From Kitasatospora sp. SolWspMP-SS2h (GTDB lineage Bacteria > Actinomycetota > Actinomycetes > Streptomycetales > Streptomycetaceae): a stretch of DNA of 43,687 bases. How positions within the stretch are numbered: position 1 is the stretch's first letter; the number at the start of each line of letters is the position of its first letter. The DNA lies in the NCBI RefSeq assembly GCF_003259315.1, contig NZ_QLLT01000043.1, positions 1-43,687 of the forward strand. The letters run 5' to 3'. Shown here in pieces: positions 24,488 through 30,176 of the stretch. The notes below the pieces were generated by a model, which saw only the letters and a list, made by a program, of their open reading frames with translations, had not been told where the DNA came from and ran no database searches. The translations under genes were made by a program, and so were the position numbers.

Positions 24488-24868
24488 GTGACGGAACGAC
24501 GGACGGCACAGGCGTGGGCGCGCTCGGCTCGGCGCTCGGCGGTGCTGGTGCTGCCGGAGGCGGACGGGGTGATTCCCGCCCAGGTGGCCGAGGCGCTGGA
24601 CGCCGCGCTGCGCACCCGCCCGGCGTCGCCCCCGTGCGTCCGGCTCGCCCTACCGGGCGCGGACCACCTGCTCGGCCGCCGGCTGGGCGAGCGCCCGCAG
24701 GAGCGCGCCCGGGTGGCCGCGGCGCTGCTGGGCGGCGCGGTCGGGGGGCCGACGCTCCCGTCGTTCCGCCCCACCCGCCCCGCGCCGGCCGTTCCGGTCG
24801 GCCCCGGCCGTTCCGTCGTCGCGTTAGGCACCGGCCGCGCCGGAGGCCCGGTTCGGTCCGGGCGGTAG
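24488..24868 (+). CDS. Hypothetical protein, 126 aa
   Basis: I do not recognise this gene. It begins with GTG 12 bp after the MFS stop, in the same direction. The first 85 residues have protein-like composition (VTERRTAQAWARSARRSAVL, VLPEADGVIPAQVAEALDAA), and the last 40 are Pro/Gly/Arg-rich. There is no transmembrane segment or familiar motif. The stop is 4 bp from the convergent HAD stop. Third-position GC bias supports coding; the ribosome-binding site is weak. Confidence 0.5.
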   Translation: MTERRTAQAWARSARRSAVLVLPEADGVIPAQVAEALDAALRTRPASPPCVRLALPGADHLLGRRLGERPQERARVAAALLGGAVGGPTLPSFRPTRPAPAVPVGPGRSVVALGTGRAGGPVRSGR

Positions 24869-24872
24869 CCGC

Positions 24873-25529
24873 TCAGGGCAGTTCGACCACCAGCCGGCCG
24901 TCCGCCGCGCCGGTGACGCGGACGCCGGACAGGTCGTCGACGTGGTGGTCGGGCCGGTGGGCGGCGGCGCGCGGGCCGATGCCGAGCACCGGCATGCCGG
25001 CGGCCCGGGCGGCGGCGATGCCCGCCTCGGAGTCCTCCAGCACCAGGCACTCGGCGGGGGCGACGCCCAGTTCGGCGGCGGCCTTGAGGAAGCCCTCCGG
25101 GTCGGGCTTGCTGGCGCCGACGTGCTCGGCGGTGATCATCCGCGGCGGCAGCGGGACGCCGGCGGCGGCCATCCGGACCCGGGCGAGCCGGTCGTCGGCG
25201 GAGGTCACCAGGGCGTGCGGCAGCCCGGCCAGCGAGGCCACCAGCCGTGCCGCGCCCGGGACTTCGACCACGCCGTCGGTGTCGGAGCTCTCCTCGTCCA
25301 GCATCACCGCGTTCTCGGCGAGGTTCTGCTCGACCGGCCGGTCGGGCAGCAGCAGGCCCATGGTCAGGTGGCCCTGCCGCCCGTGCGCGACCCGCATCAC
25401 CTCGTCGCCGTCCAGGCCGTTGCGTTCGGCCCAGCGGCGCCAGCAGCGTTCGACCACGGCGTCGGAGTTGACCAGGGTGCCGTCCATGTCGAGCAGGACG
25501 GCCCGGACCGGCGGGGTGAGGACGGGCAT
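24873..25529 (-). CDS. HAD-superfamily phosphatase (subfamily IA), 218 aa
   Basis: Cytosolic phosphatase of the beta-phosphoglucomutase / sugar-phosphatase type. Motif I VLLDMDGTLVNSD holds the nucleophile Asp14 and acid Asp16. Motif II is LVTSADDR; motif III GASKPDPEGFLKAAAELGV; motif IV VLEDSEAGIAAARAAGM. The cap is helical. The substrate is probably a small phosphosugar but cannot be fixed. ATG at 25529 follows GAGGAGCCCCG; the frame continues upstream to 25571 without a better start. Confidence 0.9.
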   Translation of the reverse strand: MPVLTPPVRAVLLDMDGTLVNSDAVVERCWRRWAERNGLDGDEVMRVAHGRQGHLTMGLLLPDRPVEQNLAENAVMLDEESSDTDGVVEVPGAARLVASLAGLPHALVTSADDRLARVRMAAAGVPLPPRMITAEHVGASKPDPEGFLKAAAELGVAPAECLVLEDSEAGIAAARAAGMPVLGIGPRAAAHRPDHHVDDLSGVRVTGAADGRLVVELP

Positions 25530-25599
25530 CGGGGCTCCTCGGGAGGCCTCGTACGAATGTTTGTTCCTCAATCGTACAAAACCGGTCGGGGGCGGCCGC

Positions 25600-26109
25600 T
25601 CACCCCACCAGGTGCGCGTTGACCGCCCGGGCCTCCGCGCCGAGTTCCGGCAGCTCCACCACCTCGACGCCCGCGCCGGTCAGCAGCGCGGTGCCCCGGC
25701 ACGCCTCGACGAACAGCGCGGGCTCCCGCCAGGCCACCACCACCCGCGGCACCCCGGCCGCGATGATCAGCTCCGCGCACGGGTGCGGCCGGGAGGCGCG
25801 CTGCCCGCAGGGTTCCAGGGTCGAGTAGACGGTGGCGGTGCGCAGCCGCGGGTCGCCGGCGGGCAGCTTGCCGAGCGCGGCCTCCTCGGCGTGGTTCACG
25901 GCGTCCACCTCACGGCTGTAGCCCTCGGCCAGCACCTCGCCGTCCGCGCCGACCACCACCGCGCCGACGGAGAAGGCCGTCCCGGACGGCGGGCAGCGCC
26001 GGGACAGTTCGACGGCCCGGCGCATCCACCGCAGGTCGCGCTCGCGGTCGTCCGCGCGGTCCGGCGCGGGCTCGCGGTCGGGTGCGGGCGTGCGGTCACT
26101 GGTGGTCAT
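25600..26109 (-). CDS. Cytidine/deoxycytidylate deaminase-family protein (RibD deaminase-like), 169 aa
   Basis: Zinc-dependent deaminase. The catalytic HAE motif is in AVNHAEEAALGKL, and the second zinc site is EPCGQRASRPHPCAELI, with two cysteines in PCxxR-x5-PC. This arrangement is that of RibD N-terminal and related pyrimidine deaminases. The first 25 residues are Asp/Pro/Arg-rich and disordered. It overlaps the upstream RibD-C-like reductase gene by 14 bp, so the two likely act together, as the two halves of RibD do. Confidence 0.87.
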   Translation of the reverse strand: MTTSDRTPAPDREPAPDRADDRERDLRWMRRAVELSRRCPPSGTAFSVGAVVVGADGEVLAEGYSREVDAVNHAEEAALGKLPAGDPRLRTATVYSTLEPCGQRASRPHPCAELIIAAGVPRVVVAWREPALFVEACRGTALLTGAGVEVVELPELGAEARAVNAHLVG

Positions 26110-26791
26110 CGGGGGACTCCTTCGGGGCGTACCGCAGCAGGACGACGTCCCCCACCGTACGTGCCCCCAGCAGCCGCATCCGGCGGGTCGGGCCGCCGGG
26201 GTAGGCGGCGGGGGAGAGGAAGCGGGGGGCGTCGGCCTGGCCGACCAGCAGCGGGGCGACGGCCAACTGGAGTTCGTCGGCCAGGCCCTCGGCGAGGAAC
26301 CCGGTGTGCACGCTGCCGCCGCCCTCGACCATCAGCCGGCGCACCCCGCGCGCGCCCAGGTCGTCCAGCACCGCGCCCAGCGGCACCGCCCCGCCCAGGC
26401 CGACCACCTCGGTGCCGGGCGCCCCGGCCAGCGCGGTGCGCAGCGCGGGCGCGACGGCGTCGGTGGTGTAGGCGAGTTTGGCGCCGCCGGTGTGCCAGAA
26501 CTTCAGGCCGGGGGAGAGCGCGCCGCTCGCGCTCAGGGTGACCTTGAGCGGGTACGCGGGCCGCCCGGCGGCCACCCGGGCGGCGCGCCGCTCCGGCGAG
26601 TTGACCAGCAGCCGCGGATCGTCGGCGCGCAGCGTCCCGCCGCCGACCAGGATCGCGTCGCTGTCGGCGCGCAGCGCGTCGACCCGGTCGAAGTCCTCGG
26701 CGTTGGAGAGCAGCAGCCGGTCGGGCGAGGCGTCGTCGAGGTGGCCGTCGATCGACACCGCGGCGCTCAGCAGGACGTGGGGGCGGGGCAC
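26096..26791 (-). CDS. RibD C-terminal-type (DHFR-like) reductase, 231 aa
   Basis: NADPH-dependent reductase domain of RibD/RIB7 type. It starts HVLLSAAVSIDGHLDDASPD, has VGGGTLRADDPRLLV (about 50-64), and RRLMVEGGGSVHTGFLAEGL for NADPH/substrate binding. GTG at 26791 is chosen: GGAG lies eight bases upstream and it starts just before the conserved HVLLSAAVSIDG strand; a longer start at 26830 adds Pro-rich residues. In standard RibD the deaminase is N-terminal of the reductase in one chain. Here the order is reversed and split into two overlapping genes. Confidence 0.88.
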   Translation of the reverse strand: MPRPHVLLSAAVSIDGHLDDASPDRLLLSNAEDFDRVDALRADSDAILVGGGTLRADDPRLLVNSPERRAARVAAGRPAYPLKVTLSASGALSPGLKFWHTGGAKLAYTTDAVAPALRTALAGAPGTEVVGLGGAVPLGAVLDDLGARGVRRLMVEGGGSVHTGFLAEGLADELQLAVAPLLVGQADAPRFLSPAAYPGGPTRRMRLLGARTVGDVVLLRYAPKESPDDHQ

Positions 26792-26915
26792 GGGAGGGGC
26801 TCCAGGGTCGGCGGGCGGACGGAGTCCCACCGTACGCCGCGCCCCGCCGCACCCCGCGCCCCACCAGACCCCGGGCCCCGCACCGGCGGCTGCGGCTGCG
26901 GCGGCAGGTCTCGGC

Positions 26916-27500
26916 TCAGGACGGCCGGGGCGGCACCGGCAGCGGCAGGGCGGGCAGCCCGTTGATGCTGACGCCGACGTGCTCCTTGCCCTCGCAGTAC
27001 TCGCTGAACCGGTCGTCGCCCTTGCGCTCGAAGAACTCGGCGAGCAGCGTCCGGTCCGAGCGGTAGTCCATGAACGGGACGGCGAACCCGCAGGAGTCGC
27101 TGACCCGCTCGGCCCGCACCAGGATGATCGCGCGCAGCGCGGCGCCGTCCGCGGCGGGGTCGAAGCGGCCGAGCAGTTCGGCGAACCGCGGGTCGTCGCG
27201 GAACACCGGCTCGCCGCGCCCGTGCACCCGCACCACGGTGGGCGGGCCCTCGAAGGCGCACCACATCAGCGCGATCCGCCCGTTCTCCCGCAGGTGGGCG
27301 ATGGTCTCGGCGTGCGAACCGCCGAAGTCCAGGTAGGCGACGGTGAGTTCGTCGAGCACGGCGAGGGTGCCGGCCCGGCCCTTGGGGGACAGGTTGAGGA
27401 AGCCGTCGTCGGCCAGCGGGGCGGTCGCGACGAAGTAGACGGGCTGTTTCTCGATGAACGCGCGCAGCCTGGCATCGATGCGCTCATAGGTCTTTCCCAT
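26916..27500 (-). CDS. Pyridoxamine 5'-phosphate oxidase-family flavin/F420-binding protein, 194 aa
   Basis: Split-barrel PPOX fold: KQPVYFVATAPLADDGFLNL, SPKGRAGTLAVLDELTVAYL, then GRIALMWCAFEGPPTVVRVHGRGEPV. Probably an oxidoreductase using FMN or F420; the substrate is unknown. The C-terminus GFAVPFMDYRSDRTLLAEFF and KEHVGVSINGLPALPL are typical of the longer members. ATG at 27500, divergent from a methyltransferase gene. Confidence 0.88.
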   Translation of the reverse strand: MGKTYERIDARLRAFIEKQPVYFVATAPLADDGFLNLSPKGRAGTLAVLDELTVAYLDFGGSHAETIAHLRENGRIALMWCAFEGPPTVVRVHGRGEPVFRDDPRFAELLGRFDPAADGAALRAIILVRAERVSDSCGFAVPFMDYRSDRTLLAEFFERKGDDRFSEYCEGKEHVGVSINGLPALPLPVPPRPS

Positions 27501-27570
27501 GCCGACGATTCTGCTCCCGGCGGGGCGCGCCGGGCCAGGTGATGACACGCATGTCTCACCATGCGAAACA

Positions 27571-27601
27571 AGATTGTCCGAACAGTGGAACACTTTCCTA
27601 T
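27571..27601 (+). promoter_or_regulatory. Candidate promoter of the second methyltransferase gene
   Basis: TTGTCC near 27575 and TATCCT near 27600 form a plausible but long-spaced (about 19 bp) -35/-10 pair in an AT-rich stretch between the divergent PPOX and methyltransferase genes. The ribosome-binding site GAGAGGGAAC follows. Confidence 0.35.
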
Positions 27602-27638
27602 CCTGGAGGGGTCGCCTTCGAGGGAGAGGGAACCCGCC

Positions 27639-28457
27639 ATGTCCGGCTACACCCACGGCCACCACGCCGCCGTCCTGCGCTCGCACCGCAGCCGCACCGC
27701 CGCCAACTCCGCCGCCTACCTGCTGCCCGAACTGCGCCCCGGGCAGCGGCTGCTGGACGTCGGCTGCGGCCCGGGCACGATCACCGCCGACCTGGCCGAG
27801 CTGGTCGGCCCGGACGGCCGGGTGGTCGGCGTCGAGCCGGTCCCCGAGGTGCTGGCCGAGGCCGCCGCGCTGGCCGCCGAGCGCGGACTGGCCAACCTGT
27901 CGTACGAGGTCGCCGATGTGTACCGGCTGCCGTACGCCGACGCCTCGTTCGACGTGGTGCACGCCCACCAGGTGCTGCAACACCTGGCCGACCCGGTCGC
28001 CGCGCTGCGCGAGATGCGCCGGGTCACCGCCCCCGGCGGGGTGATCGCGGTCCGCGACTCGGACTACGCCGCGATGACCTGGTACCCCGAACTGCCCGAG
28101 CTGGAGGAGTGGTTGAGCCTCTACCACGCGGTCGCCCGGGTCAGCGGCGGCGAGCCCGACGCCGGCCGCAGGCTGCTGGCCTGGGCGCGCGCGGCCGGCC
28201 TCGCCGACGACTCCGGCGACAACCCGCGCTGCTCGTCCAGCAGTTGGACCTTCGCCACCGAGGCCGAGCGGGCCTGGTGGTCGGGGCTCTGGGCCGAGCG
28301 CACGGTGCACTCGAAGACCGCCGCCACCGCCGTGGCCGAGGGCCTGGCCACCCCCGCCGACCTGGAGCGGATCGCCGCCGGCTGGGCCCGCTGGGGTGCC
28401 GAACCGGATGCCTGGTTCGCCGTACTGCACGGCGAACTCCTCTATCGCGTAAGCTAG
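27639..28457 (+). CDS. Class I SAM-dependent methyltransferase (UbiE/COQ5-like), 272 aa
   Basis: Motif I LLDVGCGPGTITADLAEL at about 39-56, acidic loop VVGVEPVPEV, and Asp/Asn-containing motif DVVHAHQVLQHLADPVAAL, then RVTAPGGVIAVRDSDYAAMT. The C-terminal half (helical, Trp-rich: ERAWWSGLWAERT) is the pattern seen in many actinomycete small-molecule methyltransferases. The substrate is unknown. ATG at 27639 chosen over 27561 because of GAGAGGGAAC 6-8 nt upstream and because the typical N-terminus SGYTHGHHAAVLRSHRSRTA begins there. Confidence 0.9.
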   Translation: MSGYTHGHHAAVLRSHRSRTAANSAAYLLPELRPGQRLLDVGCGPGTITADLAELVGPDGRVVGVEPVPEVLAEAAALAAERGLANLSYEVADVYRLPYADASFDVVHAHQVLQHLADPVAALREMRRVTAPGGVIAVRDSDYAAMTWYPELPELEEWLSLYHAVARVSGGEPDAGRRLLAWARAAGLADDSGDNPRCSSSSWTFATEAERAWWSGLWAERTVHSKTAATAVAEGLATPADLERIAAGWARWGAEPDAWFAVLHGELLYRVS

Positions 28458-28543
28458 TTGGGCACGCCCCCCGCGTTAACGAGACGTTGACCGGATGCGT
28501 ACCGCCCGGTAGCAATCACCGTCCAGCCTGGAGGCCGGACGGG

Positions 28544-28575
28544 CGGTCCGACCCGCCCCCCACCGGGTCGGACCG
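28544..28575. promoter_or_regulatory. 12-bp inverted repeat abutting the -10 of the SPOR-like gene
   Basis: CGGTCCGACCCG (28544-28555) pairs perfectly with CGGGTCGGACCG (28564-28575) across an 8-nt loop. It ends one base before the TACCGT -10 at 28577. It may be the terminator of the methyltransferase gene (stop 87 bp upstream) or an operator covering the -35. Confidence 0.55.
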
Positions 28576-28576
28576 C

Positions 28577-28591
28577 TACCGTGTGGGCATG
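28577..28591 (+). promoter_or_regulatory. -10 element six bases before the SPOR-like ATG (leaderless)
   Basis: TACCGT (28577-28582), six bases, then ATG at 28589. No ribosome-binding site can be placed. Same geometry as at 8412, 11107 and 16367. Confidence 0.5.
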
Positions 28592-28777
28592 GACCGCGAG
28601 CAGCGCACCGGCGTCGCCCACCGGGTGATGCGCCAGGACGACAACGGCAACCGCTTCCTGCTCGCCCGCGGCCTCGACCGGGCCGAAGCCGAGGCGCTGG
28701 CCGCCGAGTTCGAGGCCCGGGGCCACAAGCAGCTGTACTGGGTCGAACCCGAGGACCCGCCGGAGCCCGCCGCCTGA
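28589..28777 (+). CDS. Small SPOR-like protein, 62 aa
   Basis: A small conserved-looking streptomycete protein: MDREQRTGVAHRVMRQDDNG, then FLLARGLDRAEAEALAAEFE, and HKQLYWVEPEDPPEPAA. The alternating pattern (short beta, helix with AEALAAEFEARGHKQ, beta with YWVEP) resembles a single SPOR-type repeat, which binds peptidoglycan in other proteins. It has no signal peptide, so a cytoplasmic role is more likely. Function unknown. Confidence 0.8.
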   Translation: MDREQRTGVAHRVMRQDDNGNRFLLARGLDRAEAEALAAEFEARGHKQLYWVEPEDPPEPAA

Positions 28778-28880
28778 CCCCGCCGACCGCCCCGCCCGCG
28801 TACCGTGGCATCCGACACCCGGCGGCCGGTCCCGGGTGCGGAGCACGCGGAGCGCGCGGCAGGGAGCACGAGGAGGCCCG

Positions 28881-29351
28881 GTGGGCACCGAGATCGAGCG
28901 CAAGTTCCTCGTCCCGGACGGCGGGCGCGTCCCCGACGGGCCGGAGTCCGAGATCCGGCAGGGGTACCTGGTGATCGGCCCCGAAGGCGCCGAGGCGCGG
29001 GTGCGCCGACAGGACGAGGAGTACTCGCTGACGGTCAAGCGCGGCGCCGGACTGGCCCGCGGCGAGTGGGAGACCCCGCTAAGCGCCGAGCAGTTCGCCG
29101 CCCTGTGGCCCGCCACCGAACCGGCCCGGATCGCCAAGACCCGCCGGTCCGTCCCGCTCGGCCCGCACGTCGCCGCGGTCGACACCTACCACGGCCGACT
29201 GGCCGGACTGCGCACCGCCGAGGTCGAGTTCACCGACCCGGAGGCCGCCGCCGCGTTCACCCCGCCGCCCTGGTTCGGCCCCGAGGTCACCGACCGCCCC
29301 GACCTCAGGAACCAGCGGCTGGCCACCGCCTCCGCCCCACCCCGCCCCTGA
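28881..29351 (+). CDS. CYTH-domain protein, 156 aa
   Basis: Tunnel-fold enzyme of the CyaB/thiamine triphosphatase group, hydrolysing inorganic triphosphate or similar substrates with metal. The signature ExExK reads EIERK at 4-8, followed by FLVPDG and then EIRQGYLVIGPEGAEARVRR and YSLTVKRGAGLARGEWETPL. EVEFTDPEAAAAF carries the later acidic pair. GTG at 28881 has AGGAGG about 5 nt upstream. The family is usually about 155 aa, so it is complete. Confidence 0.9.
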   Translation: MGTEIERKFLVPDGGRVPDGPESEIRQGYLVIGPEGAEARVRRQDEEYSLTVKRGAGLARGEWETPLSAEQFAALWPATEPARIAKTRRSVPLGPHVAAVDTYHGRLAGLRTAEVEFTDPEAAAAFTPPPWFGPEVTDRPDLRNQRLATASAPPRP

Positions 29352-29430
29352 CATAGGGTCGGACCCCGGGGGCCGGCGGAGCCGGTACCGGCACACCAGG
29401 GCACGAAGGCGCGAAGGCACGAGGGCGGCG

Positions 29431-29832
29431 ATGGCGATCCTGATCGACACGGTGGCGTGGGTCCGGCTGGAGGGCGGCAGGATCCTCTGCGCCCGCCCGC
29501 GCGGCAAGGACGTCTTCTACATCCCCGGCGGCAAGCGCGAGGGCGCCGAGACGGACCTGCAGACCCTGGTCCGCGAGGTCGCCGAGGAGCTCACCGTCGC
29601 CATCCGCCCCGACACCGTCACCCACGTCGGCACCTACCACGCCGAGGCCCACGGCCAGGGCCCCGACGCCACCGTCCGGATGGCCTGCTACGCCGCCGAC
29701 TACACCGGCACCCTCGCCGCCAGCAGCGAGATCGAGGAGGTCGACTGGTTCGGCTACGCCGACCGCGACCGCGTCCCCCCGGTCGACCAGGTCCTCTTCG
29801 ACGACCTGCACCGCGACGGCCGCCTGCACTGA
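29431..29832 (+). CDS. NUDIX hydrolase, 133 aa
   Basis: Hydrolyses nucleoside diphosphate linked to another moiety. The Nudix box runs from Gly34 to Val56: G34-x5-E40-x7-R48-E49-V50-x-E52-E53, the metal-binding core intact. The usual Gly of the final -xGU is Thr55. The N-terminus MAILIDTVAWVRLEGGRILC and the loop KDVFYIPGG place it with short one-domain NUDIX proteins. The substrate cannot be told. ATG at 29431; the ribosome-binding site is weak (GAGGGCGGCG). Confidence 0.88.
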   Translation: MAILIDTVAWVRLEGGRILCARPRGKDVFYIPGGKREGAETDLQTLVREVAEELTVAIRPDTVTHVGTYHAEAHGQGPDATVRMACYAADYTGTLAASSEIEEVDWFGYADRDRVPPVDQVLFDDLHRDGRLH

Positions 29833-30176
29833 GCCCGCGCCGCACCGAGCCGGCCTGCGCCGCACCGAGCCTGCGTCGAACCGGTCCGCACCGAACCCGT
29901 CCGCGCTGCACCGAGCCCGCGCCGAACCAGTCCGCACCGAGACCGCCCGCGCCGAACGGGCCTGCACGCGAAGCGCCCGGCCGCACCCCGGGTGTCCGTT
30001 CTGTACGCCAATCGGACAGACGACCCGTATGCCGGGATAGCGGGACGATTCCCGGGGTATGGCAGAGTTCGGCAGCATTCGTCACGATCCGTGAGCCCGT
30101 GGTGGCGCGGTGTGGCAGCGGCCCGCGCCCCGGCGACCAGCCGGGGGCGTCCCAGTGGCGGCGGGAGGCACCGTAG
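29833..30176. other. Intergenic region with degenerate tandem repeats and putative promoter
   Basis: From 29833 to about 29970 the sequence is a run of related units built on CGCACCGAGCC / GCCGAACC (13-19 bp each, at least seven recognisable). From about 29995 to 30090 the DNA is less GC-rich (ATCGGACAGACGACCCGTAT, then GGGATAGCGGGACGATTC) and probably holds the promoter of the following PAS protein, though no exact -35/-10 pair stands out. No ORF is convincing. Confidence 0.55.
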
